A stretch of 64,000 bases of DNA from Reticulascus tulasneorum (lineage: Eukaryota > Ascomycota > Sordariomycetes > Glomerellales > Reticulascaceae), in contig LSAX01000002.1 in assembly GCA_001557505.1 (NCBI GenBank), positions 1,984,001 to 2,048,000 of the forward strand. Direction: 5' to 3'. Every line of letters begins with the position of its first letter. Position 1 is the stretch's first letter. This document shows, piece by piece, positions 33,129-44,468 of this stretch. Below the pieces are notes generated by a model. That model saw nothing but the letters and a program-made list of their open reading frames with translations, was not told where the DNA came from and made no database searches. The translations under genes were made by a program, and so were the position numbers.

Positions 33129-35093
33129 ATGGCTATGAATCTGGTCCATCAAGTCAAGGCTCGCACCCGCAGCATCCAGCTTGACAAGCACGGCATCAGT
33201 GTCCATTCGATAGGCCACAACTCCTACAGCCCGCCTACTTCCCCCCGGTCCAGTAGTCTCCCTGTTGGCCCGGAAAACACCATCCCTGCCCATCTATCAT
33301 CAGATTCGGCAAACGCCTACCGCAAGAGCATGCTGGATGTGGAGGAGGCTCCAAAGCTGAGTCCTTGGACACCCATGTCATACGAGGAGCTCTACAGCAA
33401 CCCAATCGCCGCCATTGCCAACCCGCCCCCTAGGCCACCTCCCAAGGATCTCAAGGCCCGCCTCATGAAGGACATGGCCAAGGAACCAACCAAACAGCAG
33501 CCAACGCAGTTTAACAGTCAGAGAACTCCTCTTGCCTTGTTGACTCCTCGCCTACTTGCCAATGAAGACCTCTTGAAGACCTTTCACTGACTTGTGTGTT
33601 TCTGCAGACAACGGTTCACCTGCCACGTCTCCACCGGCGAGAGCCCCTGTTTCGCCTCCAAATGGCAAGCCACCTTCACCTCCAAGCGAAAACTATCAAA
33701 GAAGCCCATCGTCTGACTCCTCTCAAGCTGCTGCCCCTTCGGCTCCAGCTGGAAATGATCTTAGAAACATTGTCCGACGGAAGTTGACAGGCTATGTTGG
33801 ATTCGCCAACTTGCCCAACCAATGGCACCGAAAAAGCGTCCGAAAAGGGTTCAACTTCAACGTGATGGTTGTTGGTAAGCTTACCTGAACCCATCATGAT
33901 ATCTTGCGGCCTGGCGCTGACCAAAGTCTTTAAATAGGTGAATCCGGTCTTGGCAAATCTACCCTCGTCAATACTCTGTTCAACACGTCTCTGTACCCAC
34001 CCAAGGAGCGAAAGGGACCCAGCCTAGACATCATCCCGAAGACCGTCACTATTCAATCCATCAGCGCCGACATCGAGGAGGCTGGCGTTCGACTACGGTT
34101 GACGGTGGTTGATACACCGGGTTTCGGTGACTTTGTCAACAATGATGAGTCTTGGCGCCCAATTGTCGACAACATCGAGCAGCGATACGACGCTTATCTC
34201 GATGCCGAGAACAAGGTCAACCGTATGAACATCGTCGACAATCGTATTCATGCTTGCGTGTTCTTCATCCAACCCACAGGCCACTCCCTGAAGCCTTTGG
34301 ATATCGAGGTCATGCGACGCCTTCATACCAAGGTCAACCTCATCCCCGTCATTGCCAAGTCTGACACACTCACGGATGAAGAAATTGTGAACTTCAAGGC
34401 CAGAGTAAGTCTCAACTGTCTTCCTCGCTGCCATTTCTGTTATCTAACCTGTGCCAGATTCTGTCAGATATCAAGCACCACGGCATCCAGATTTTCGAGG
34501 GCCCAAGATACGAGCTCGATGACGAGGAGACGATTGCGGAGAACAACGAAATCATGTCCAAGGTCCCCTTCGCTGTTGTCGGTGCTACAAACGAGATTAC
34601 CAACGCAGACGGCCGCAAGGTCCGAGGACGTCGTTATCCGTGGGGTGTGATTGAGGTTGACAACGAGGAACACTGCGACTTTGTCAAGCTCCGACAGATG
34701 CTCATCCGGACCCACATGGAGGAGCTCAAGGAGCATACCAACAACATCCTCTACGAGAACTACAGAACAGACAAGCTCATCGCTATGGGTGTCTCTCAGG
34801 ACCCCAGCGTGTTCAAAGAGGTCAATCCCGCCGTCAAGCAGGAGGAGGAGCGAGCTCTACACGAGCAAAAGCTCGCCAAGATGGAGGCCGAAATGAAGAT
34901 GGTCTTCCAACAAAAGGTCGCCGAGAAAGAGAGCAAACTCAAGCAGAGCGAGGAGGAGTTGTATGCTCGCCACAGAGAAATGAAGGAGCAATTGGAGCGT
35001 CAACGAATGGAGCTCGAGGAAAAGAAGCAAAGAGTCGAAAGCGGCCGGCCATTGGAGAAGGAAGGCAAGCGAAAGGGCTTCTCGCTCCGTTAA
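33129..35093 (+). CDS. aspB: septin, CDC3/AspB type
   Basis: Exons 33129-33516, 33608-33874, 33938-34404 and 34458-35093 give 585 residues. Septins are GTP-binding filament proteins that assemble at septa, hyphal tips and branch points. The N-terminal 200 residues are Pro/Ser-rich ([13 protein letters not shown]), as in the CDC3/AspB group. The GTPase domain has P-loop GESGLGKS at 219-226, DTPGFGDF (G3) and AKSD (G4), with the septin unique element [12 protein letters not shown]. The C-terminus is a long Glu/Lys-rich coiled coil ending KRKGFSLR. The first intron uses the unusual donor GTCAGA; the others use GTAAGC and GTAAGT. The motifs required for GTP binding are present. Confidence 0.95.
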
Positions 35094-36255
35094 GCACAGT
35101 CCGGCGGCACTCTGAAGCGGTCTTGCTTGCTCTGTTACCTCCTTCTACGACCCATGTTTTAAGTACCAATGATGCCCATAAAATACCAGCACACCGCGCC
35201 TTTTTTGTCGGTTCGATTATCGTTGCTTGTTTGCACCCTTTTTTTCTCGACCAAGTTTTTTTTAATTACGGACATCCCCTCTTCTAATCACACGACATGT
35301 CAACATCACCAAAAGTTTGTCTTGAGGGACGGACGAAAAAGTCTTTACGAAGCAGTCATGCAATGGGGTTGATGCAGACTATGGACGGAAGACATATACA
35401 AAAGACTGGGAGTCATGCTTCTGAGAGGCTTTGATTCTAGCGGCGAAGGCGTTCTTGGAACACGTGTTACAGTCATAATTGCCGCACTCTCGTCCAATGT
35501 AGTGGAGAGAGGAGAAGTCTTTGGGGAGACAGGAGGATCAGGGGAGATGGGCCTTTCCGGTCATACACTTGCGCTGGCAGAGTATCTACGTGGTCTCACT
35601 TTCCACGAGGACTTTACCACAACGGAATTTGTTTCCTTATAGACCACGACAGCACGTTCGATTCTTTGCAACTACACCGCATTGGTTTTCGATGGAGATT
35701 CGAACGTCGGTAGCAGAGGGACAAGTTTTCGTCTTTCACAGGGCTCTTAAGACACTTGTTGTATTTTACTCGGAATGGGATCGCAGAAAGGGAGGGTGGA
35801 AGGGGATGGCGCGCGTGGACGACTGCCCGAGGTGCGCGCAGCTTGCCTTTTTGCATGGCTGCGGGTCACCGGGCATCTTCCGTTTCTTAGCTACTTTGTT
35901 TTCCTTGTCGTTTCCCTCCTTTTCGTTTAGCTTAGTTCTGTGTGAATTCAAGGGAGGTTCTAGTAGAATATTCGTGTCTTGTGCCGTTGTAGATGTGCCA
36001 TTGATTCCCTGTTTCACGTGCTTTTTGGCATAAAAAATGATAATACTGGCGCAAAATTTTAAACGGTAATTGTAGGAGATGCAGATGAAAATTGTCCCTT
36101 TCTTTAAAAAAATAGTGATACACGTGGAATACACTCCAGGTTCTACAGTATACCGTAATCTAGAGGATTGTACATGCGCTCAACAGCAAGCGCCTTAACC
36201 ACAATCCAAAACCCAGAACCCTCAGCTCCATGCTGCACCAAGTCGCTCCGACCCA
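35094..36255. other. convergent 3' flanks, no gene seen
   Basis: About 1.2 kb between the septin stop and the uS4m stop. It is T-rich near 35200-35280 and 35880-36120, consistent with polyadenylation regions. Frames on both strands are featureless. Confidence 0.5.
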
Positions 36256-38055
36256 TCATCTCCTCCTCAGATACCAGTTGAAAGCCAACTGGTTGGTCTC
36301 GTAAGGGAACGGAGTAGGTACCTCTGCCAGGCCCTTTCTGGCAACCGGGTGGCGAAGGTAGACGGCAGAGCAAATGTTCTGGTTCACCTCGAGGTAGCGG
36401 GGGATGAAGGCGAAGGGAGACATGTAATTCCGTGGGCGCCACGGCGTCATGTACGGCTTGGTCTCGTCGACGGGGTTCTCCGCGTCCTCTTTCAATAGGG
36501 TTTTGAGGGCGAGCTGCTCTTCTGTGGATAGGGAGAGGAGTTGTTCTTTGACGGACTTTGATACCAGCTTCCGGCTCAGCTCTTCCACCGTGTCGTTTTT
36601 AGGTGCAGGTTTCTCGTCCTCGGCGTTCGACGGGGCCATCTGGACGGCGGATCCGTCGAGCTTGAAGTCTCGGAGGAGAGAGGAGAGCTGGTTCATCAGT
36701 GCGATGTGATCAGAGGAGGTTTGTTTGGAGTCAGCTTCCTCGACATCCTTTGCGGCGGTGGGTTTGAAGCGGGATACGGCGCGCTTGGCTTCCGTGTTGA
36801 ACAGGCGGAGCTGCTGCTTCTTCTTGGCGTTCATGCCTTGCCCGTCGCTGATGAGAGCCTTGGCAGACTTGATCAGTGCCTTGAGTTGTTGCTTCTGGGC
36901 CTTGACGGTGTCTTGTACGGGGATAACGTCCTCCGCCGCCGCCTCGATAGCGGCTTCGGATTCGGCCTCTACAGGAGTATCTGCAGCGGCTTGCTCCGAG
37001 GCCTCAGCAGCAGGGCTTTCTGCTTTGGCCGACTCGAGCTTGTCCATTATGGCTCTCTTTTTCACCGCACGCTCAGTAGCTTTCTTGGCATCTAGTGCCG
37101 CCTCCTTTGCCTCGCGGCTTTGCATTATCGCCTTGAGCCTCTCGGTCTCTTTGGTGTTCTTGGGCATTCCGGTGGCGAAGAGGACTCTTTCGGGGTCGAC
37201 TTGGAATAAATCGCCCGGGTTGAGCTTATAGGCTGGGTATTTCATCTATTCAAAAGTCAGCGCCGATGCTTGGGTTCGAAGCCCCGTGGCCCGGTAAGGA
37301 AGCCATACCTTTATGCCGTTGACCTTGACTGCTCCATGCACGCAAAACTGCCTCGCCTGCAGCGTGCTACTTGCAAACAGCGCCCTGAAGATTGCAACAT
37401 CCAGCCGCCTCTCTAGGGGCGCAAATGTCATCTGCATATAAGGCGTCATGGTGCGTGTCGGGTCCCTCAACAGCTTGGTTTGCCGGTCACCGCCCTTGGC
37501 TTGAGAGAAGTGGCTAGGTCTCCCGGGATTTCTCTCGGCCCTGCCATCCGCTAAACGTTGCTTGTGCAGCTTGTATTCGGTTTCCGAGAACTTGCTAGCC
37601 ACGACTCCTCCATCCGAGGATTCAAGCTGTCGGCCCGACCCACGGCCGGCGGATTGTTCAGAGCCGTCATACGCGGCGAGATATTCTGGTGGTAGCTCGA
37701 CGGTAGATAGGAGGCGGCGTGAGAACATGCGCTCCCAGTGGGATTCTTTTATGTGCGGGCCATGGTAGCCACGTGTCATAGCTTTGGCTGCCCATTTCTG
37801 TTGGAAGAACGAGCGCCCGAAGCGGTAGGGGAGTAAAGCTTGACGGGCTAAGTTATACAAGTTGAACTTGTTCCAGGATTGGCGAAGTTTCTAGGCAACT
37901 GTCAGCTGTCACAGCCTTCGAGTAAAGCGCCGGAAGCTTGATTCTGGGTGAAGGAGGTAGGCTTGAGTGGAATTGTGGATGGGTTTGGGACTGTTGCTGC
38001 TTCTGGAACTTACTGGTCGCTTGAGACTGTAAAACTTCGGCTTTCGGGCTCTCAT
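36256..38055 (-). CDS. NAM9: mitochondrial small-subunit ribosomal protein uS4m (Nam9)
   Basis: Exons 38055-38014, 37890-37309 and 37245-36256 give 537 residues. The first exon supplies [14 protein letters not shown] and splices to [15 protein letters not shown], the conserved start of fungal mitochondrial S4. The S4 RNA-binding domain spans about 165-225 ([14 protein letters not shown], then [14 protein letters not shown]) and is split by a 63-nt intron. A long Ala/Glu/Lys-rich linker fills about residues 240-450, and the protein ends with the fungal-specific [16 protein letters not shown] and FNWYLRRR. It belongs to the 37S mitochondrial ribosome and contributes to decoding accuracy in yeast. 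It is divergent from the La gene. Confidence 0.93.
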
Positions 38056-38715
38056 CTTGACGAATTGGCCCGTTTATGGGAATGCTGGGCCTGGCGTTGC
38101 TGAGCTTCAGGAGTTCGTGATGCCGTGCGTCCGAAATTTTGGTGAGGTTCGGCTTCTCCCGTGAAGCTCAAGTCGCGTCACGTGTGACTATTTTGTCACA
38201 GCTGGCAGCTCTCCATTTGCCAGCTGGATGACAGCTGTATCCAGCCCCATCTTGGCCTAGGGGAAATTTTCACCCACCCCACCTCGCCGAGTGGGGCAGC
38301 CTCCATAGGCGGTGTGCATTTTTCGAGCTGGCAGAACTTGGAGCTTCCTGCAGTGTTTTGTCGATGGATTTTTAAGACAGCTATTCTCCAATAGAGTTGA
38401 ATAGCTTTAGCATCCCATTCACGGCGCATTGAATAGGGACAACTAAAGGTAAGCAATTGTGCTCCTTCTACGATTGATCTTAAACATCTTCAACCTACCC
38501 GTCAACACTTTTCCTTTTGCTATACTTTCTCTGACTCTTACCCCGCCACACATTTCTTCTCTCGCCGTTATTACTCACACTTCTTCTATGACTAGCCTGC
38601 TCGAGAGGACATTATATCCGTAACCGCCGTTTACTACATCAATTGTAACAGGATTTTACATTTCAAACCGCTCGCACCACACCTTCTCCCTTCGCGGCAG
38701 CCGATTGTTGCAACC
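38056..38715. promoter_or_regulatory. divergent promoter between uS4m and La genes
   Basis: These 660 bases separate two start codons facing apart; both genes act in RNA or translation. The La side becomes C/T-rich after about 38460, as expected for a leader. No specific site is recognised. Confidence 0.45.
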
Positions 38716-40140
38716 ATGAGTGCGGTTGAGGAAACCGTCAAGCCTGTTAAGGCCGAAGAGCCTGCGACTGCTGAAGGAACCACCGAGGTCGAGGAGCCTG
38801 CTAAGGTTCAAGATGCCGTGGAGTCAGAGGAAACGGCTGTGAAGGACGAGCCTGCAAAATCTGAGGACAGCAAGGCCGAAGACACCAAGGTCGAAGAGGC
38901 AGGCGAGAAAAAGCCGGACATCTTGAAAACAACGACCAAGATCGACGAGAGCCGACGTACTACGTACAGCAAGTACGACCCGGATGTTCTGCCCGAGTCA
39001 GATGATCCTAAGGAAATCCGCAAGCAGGTAATGCTGGTACAGACCTGAATCATGTGCATACCACTGACAACATTCTGCAAGGTCGAGTTTTACTTCTCGG
39101 ACGGCAACCTGCCTCATGATAAGCATATGTGGGAAATCACGGGCGGCTCCGAGAACAAGCCTGTAGCCATCAAGGAGATTGCCAAGTTCAAGCGAATGCG
39201 CCGATTCCAGCCATACACCGCCGTCGTCAACGCTTTGAAAGACAGCACTTTCCTAAAGGTCTCAGGCGAAGATGGCGAGGAGGTCTTGGAGAGACAAAAG
39301 CCTTATGTATCAAATGCTAACCAGGAGAGAATCAACGCAAGAAGCGCTTACGTGAAAGGTTTCGGTGATGAAGAAAAGGAGACCCAGTTCGAACTCGAAG
39401 CTTTCTTCGCGAAGTTCGGTCCATACAATGCTGTTCGTCTTCGACGGACTGAGCCAGAGAAGCTCTTCAAGGGCTCTGTCTTTATCGAGTTCCCCGACGT
39501 GGAGACCATGGAGAAGTTTCTGGCCTTGGACCCCAAGCCGACGTGGAAGGACCACGAACTCCTCATCATGTCCAAACAGACATATATGAAGGAGAAGTTG
39601 GGTCTTATCAGGGATGGCCAGATGGAACCCGGAACAAGGAAGAAGTTCTTTGAGGGCAAGGAAGGGTTCTCCCGAGGCCGAGGACGAGGACGTGGCAACC
39701 GAGACCGTAACGGTGGGAACTTCGACAAGGACGATTGGAAGAAGCGACGTGACAACGACCAGAAGAATGGTTTCGGGGATCGACGAGATAATCACAAGGG
39801 TGGGCGAGGCGGAAGAGGCAGAGGGCGTGGTCGAGGTAGAGATCACCGTGAAAGTCGCGAGGACCGCGATGAGGATCAAAGAGGCCCCCGCCATGCGTAT
39901 GACATACCCTTCCCTAGCTGTTTTGCTCGATCTGGCTGCTAACGATTTCACAGTGTGAAGCCATCCATCCAATCTACTGATGCTCAAGGCAAGCCTGTCG
40001 GTGATGGCAAGGACACTTCCAGCGGAGATGCCAAGGATGCGGCCGCCAAGACTAATGGCAAGCGTGCCCGAGATGATGATGGCGATGCTGCGCAGCCAGA
40101 AGCCAAAAAGGTGGACACGAAGTCTGAGGTTGCTGCTTGA
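38716..40140 (+). CDS. LHP1: La-type RNA-binding protein
   Basis: Exons 38716-39027, 39082-39896 and 39954-40140 give 437 residues. The N-terminal 100 residues are Glu/Lys-rich. The La motif starts at residue 105 with VEFYFSDGNLPHDKHMW, followed by an RRM (SAYVKGF, then GSVFIEFPD) near 195-275. After that comes an Arg/Gly-rich stretch (SRGRGRGRGNRDR and GGRGGRGRGRGRGRD). The C-terminal exon has a basic nuclear-localisation-like GKRARDDD. La proteins bind the 3' oligo-U of new RNA polymerase III transcripts and help tRNA maturation in the nucleus. The last intron has a textbook branch site (GCTGCTAACG). Metazoan and yeast La usually lack such a long RGG block. Confidence 0.92.
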
Positions 40141-41186
40141 TATGAGCTCTGCTTAACGTTTCTTCTCTCATAATTCCTTCAAGTGTCATTTGAGACGGCA
40201 ATGGGACTGGCGTTGCAGGACTTGACTTGAGGTTGCTGGCTAGGTAGTCTAAGTGAAACAAGTAGATTCCCCTGGGTACGACTCTTCCTCTGAGTATTCC
40301 TGGCTTTTCCGGATAGTTGGTCCCTGTAGTCATTCAAATTACGGCGATCCATTGAAAGCGCACCAAGCAACTGAGTTGGCCCCCCATTCCCTTGCACTGA
40401 TGCATTCCCACAACATGGGACATACAATATTTGCCCCAAGACGCCGCGTCGCCCATATGGGTGTTGGAGGCCGCAATATTGAAAGTCTCTTGTTGCATGT
40501 CGAGACTCTCCTCAAGTTCATGCATCTAAAGGTTGCTCGGTTGTCTTAAGGAACTGCGCAATTGGCGCGGGCTGCGCCAAATACTGCCATTCCATCGTCC
40601 TGGTAGAGTCGGCCGAATGAGAGCCAATCCAGAACCCGTCATAGCCAAGAATCCGGGGGAGATGTAAGTCATTCATACGTGCTTCGTCCACAAACCAAGA
40701 TATAAACGAGTGTGCTGGCGATACGATGCCGTGCAGCGCCCCGCACTTCGAGCCCCTGGTCGTAGTAACATCGACCTGCCTCATCTTGTCAGACGTGGGG
40801 TGAGAAGACCACGAGTCTTGCAACTCACCGCCCTCGTAATGCGCGCAGTCAAGCCCCATTCGTAATTAATGATGGTGATACTATGACCGATTCCTTACTG
40901 CCGGTTCAATAGGCTTGCCAAGCCATTGCGTGATAGGAGGTGCCACTCCCCTGGAAGTCGGGACAAGCATCATGCGCGGGAGGATCTCCGGCTACGGGCG
41001 TCATCGGATGCTGGGGAGCGGAAGTTGGCTTCAGCAGCCAGGGGCTTTATACCCGGGTCTTCTATTGTCGGAGTGGCCATTTATTGGGGCGGTATCCCAA
41101 CTTCGGAGCAGAGTCGCGATGTGCACCTCCAGTGTTCCGTTACATCTTGCCACCTACGCAGCAACTAAATTGATATTCCTCCGACA
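40141..41186. other. intergenic; one doubtful minus-strand frame
   Basis: About 1 kb between the La and beta-propeller genes. On the minus strand 40859-40518 begins with ATG and encodes 113 residues including HSFISWFVDEARMND and LPRILGYDGFWIG, which look protein-like but match no family I know. It may be a gene fragment. Confidence 0.35.
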
Positions 41187-43163
41187 ATGGTGAAAATTAG
41201 GCTCCTCTTGATTGCATCATGGGCCTTGTTCCCTTTGCTTGGACTGTGTCTGGCACCGTCGGACGAGATTCGTGATTGTGACCCTGCTCAATCGGTCGGT
41301 GACTCCTCTTGACTCGAACGTCACAAATGACTGACAAAGGCAGGGATATCTTGACAACCATAACATTCACCCAGATGTTGTTGGCAGTGCTTCGTTTGGT
41401 GTTCTGTGGAACAACACCTATGACCCAAGAGAACGATGGTTCGCACGACCTTTGATTTTCACCCCGAAGGGTGGGAAGCAACTTGTCCTCATTGCATCTA
41501 CTAAGAACATCATTCGTACCCTTGATGCAGTCGATGGAGGCCTAATCAAAGAGAGGGCTCTACAACCGCCTTTCCTGGCTAGTGATATCCCGTCAGCGTT
41601 CTTCCTCCATCGGCAACACTTGCGCCTAACACTCTGCCAGGAAATGTCCAGACATTGCGGACTTCCATGGTATCGTCGGCACTCCAATCATTGATCCGAA
41701 GAAGGAAGTGGCCTACTTCTTCTCAAAGGGCTATCGGGATGGTGCGCCTGGTGGAGGCGTCGAGAAAGGTCTGACTTGGAACAAGGCGGCTCCGTTCTAC
41801 CTTCCTTGCTAACTTGATAAAGCGGTGTATCAACTCTATGGCATCAACATCAACACCCTGGAGGATGAGCCTGGCTTTCCAGTTTTGGTCGACGGCAACT
41901 TTGCAGACAATGATCCTCAACGGTAAGTCTACATTCCATGTCAACTAACTCTGACTTTCGTGCCTTCTAACCAGATACAAGCTACTTCATTGGCGGCATT
42001 GCTCTCCAAAGACCCGCTGTGACACTCGTCAATGGCCATATAATCGGCGCCTTCGCTGGAAACTGCGACCTATTCAACTACACCGGTATGCTCGTCTCGG
42101 TAAGCACGACATCGGGTGTTGGGGTTTCGTCAATCTATGCCATGGAGGCAAGTCCGGGAGCCCCACCAGTCGTGTCGAACATTTCCATTTCAGAAGGAGG
42201 TGGGTAATGACTTGGGCCCAGCCCTACTCAAGTCTAATAGTCTCTCGCAGGGAAGGCCGGCATATGGCAAGGTGGGATGGGTATCGCGACTCGAGGAAAC
42301 AACATATACGTCGTCAGCGGGTAGGAAATCTGTCTTCGTCAACCCTACAATGCTAACTTGTCAGGAATGGCATGGGAGAGGAGAACAAAGACGAGCCAGC
42401 TTCGGGTTTCGATGATCTCTCAACATTGGATGATGTAGTTGCTCGTTTCGAAATCACCAAAGACGGCAAGATCGTGCTTGGCAACTACTTCCAGCCCTTC
42501 GATTATATCGCTCTTAACGAAGCTGGCAGAGATCTAGGCTCTTCAGGACCGACGCTTCTTGACAGCGATACTTTCAAGAGCAGAAAGGTATCCCGAATTG
42601 TTTTGACAGGTGGAAAGAATGGCAAAGTCTATGTTCTCGACGCGAACGACCTCGGCGGCTTCAAGAATGGACCAGACGGCGGAGACAAGACGTTGCAGAT
42701 CATACAGAGCTCAGCTGGAATATTTGGTGGGATCGGCTCATATCCTCTTGAAGGGGGCTATATCTAGTATGCGCGTTTCTCCGTTTCTGTACCTCGCTAA
42801 TCTCTGCTTCACAGTTGGACCCCGCTGAACTCCCCAACGGTCGCATATAAGTTCAAGCCAGACTGCCATGGCAAGCCGAGATTCCTCTTAGCCGGAGTCA
42901 GCCAGAAGAATGGCACAGGCGTAGGAATGGGCGTCCCAACAATCACCAGTTACAAAGGCGAGGAGGGAACAGGAATCGTATGGTTCTGCGATAATGCGCA
43001 GGGGCTCCGAGCCTTCCATGCCGTGCCAAAAGACGGCGTGCTCGAGGCGCTGCCGCTGCCGCCAACTGGACCTGCTGGAAAGTTCATGCGTCCTTCATTT
43101 GGGGATGGGAAGGTGTACCTCGCAAACACAAATGGCAGTGTGTTCTGTCTTGGGGAGAGGTAA
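41187..43163 (+). CDS. secreted PQQ-type beta-propeller protein
   Basis: Eight exons give 540 residues: 41187-41294, 41344-41591, 41641-41768, 41823-41922, 41982-42199, 42251-42320, 42365-42766, 42815-43163. A signal peptide is clear (MVKIRLLLIASWALF then PLLGLCLA). The body has propeller-blade repeats such as LVLIASTKNIIRTLDAVDGG, GTPIIDPKKEVAYFFSKG, GGKNGKVYVLDANDLGG and GKVYLANTNGSVFCLG, the pattern of PQQ-dependent alcohol dehydrogenase-like or BamB-like proteins. Whether it binds PQQ or is an enzyme cannot be told. Three introns need GTC donors (GTCGGT, GTCAGC, GTCTGA), yet removing them restores an uninterrupted frame. It is likely functional; a decayed gene would not keep eight exons in phase. 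Confidence 0.82.
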
Positions 43164-44468
43164 ACTCTCCCCTGTTGCCTCTTTAGGCTGTGTGGTGATC
43201 AGTCAGCTACTTGGGGGATACTCAAGGGATGTGGTTCATTTCAATCAACATTCTACTCAAATGACACCATTTGAGTGTGCCTTTCGATGCTTGACTCGGC
43301 TTCTCTGCAGACATTCGGTGTCTTTGCCCGCACCTGATACACACGAACTCGACGCCTCGAGTCAACCCTGACTGAATCCTCATCCGATGTTTTCTTGTTT
43401 TCTTTATCAGATACCCTTCTGCTCGTGACTGGTGAGAAATTACAGTGAATAGGGGTCTCTTTCCAATTTTGACTACCCATGTCGTCACTGCCTCTTCATT
43501 ACCATGAGCAAACATTCCCCTTTGAACAGAATCGCAAAGCACATCCACTGCACTCTTATTTACAGAGATTCATTGGCTATTCATTTCTTTCTACCTCATT
43601 CTAGCAGCTAGGTCTGCGGTTTGGCTCTCCTCGACCACTCTTCCACTCCGGGAGGCAGGCGGCCCAACATTCTACATGCGCCTGCATTGCCCACTCACCA
43701 CCCACACAAGGCCTCTCCCAAGACAACAACACAACCCGCATCTCAAGACATAAACGAGGATCGGGAGTTAGCGCGATACAACTGACTTCGGTGGCTTGGC
43801 AGCATCTTTTCGCCTCCATACAAGCACTTTGGCCCGTTCCACAGAGATTTCGAGCACCATTTGGCTCTCCCTGTAGCTTGTACCAGGCTAAAGTTCTTTG
43901 CCTTCTCAGATTATTTGGAGCTGCAGATCGATCTCTTTGCCTTAATGTCCTAATCGACTGTTGAGAGCGTGCTGTGCAGCCGGACTTTGGCAATCAATCA
44001 TCTACTGGTGGAATGCCATCTTCACCCACCACATGAGTTGGCCAAGACACTTGATCACGGAAATCACCTCGTAGGGACCATTTAAAACAATCGTCGACTC
44101 CCTACTAAATTTCCAGTCCTCAAAAGTCTCGAAGAAACAATAGTAACGGTTCGAATTCGAACAACAGATCATTCTAACCATATCTTTTTGCGGATTGTGT
44201 GTGACACTTCGTTTTGGCGTTCCCGAAACATCGATACTACACGACTCGTTGGCTTTTCCGGGTTTCATGCTCAAAGAAACGATGCAACTGACAATTCTCG
44301 GACGTACTGCGGGTTTTAAGTAGCACAGTTTACCCACGATCCATCTCAGAAACATATTGCTCAAGTCTGTTGACCATTTGCTCAACTGACTTGAGCTTCT
44401 GTGTTAACGAAACCGACTGACGCGACTATACCAGACCCAACACGAAGTAGTACCTCGAGTCCTCGACA
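43164..44468. other. intergenic, probable long leader of the next gene
   Basis: About 1.3 kb before the bZIP-like gene. Minus-strand frames of 127 and 130 codons at 44002-44385 and 43601-43993 are featureless. Short frames and C/T-rich parts suggest promoter plus a long 5' leader. Confidence 0.45.
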
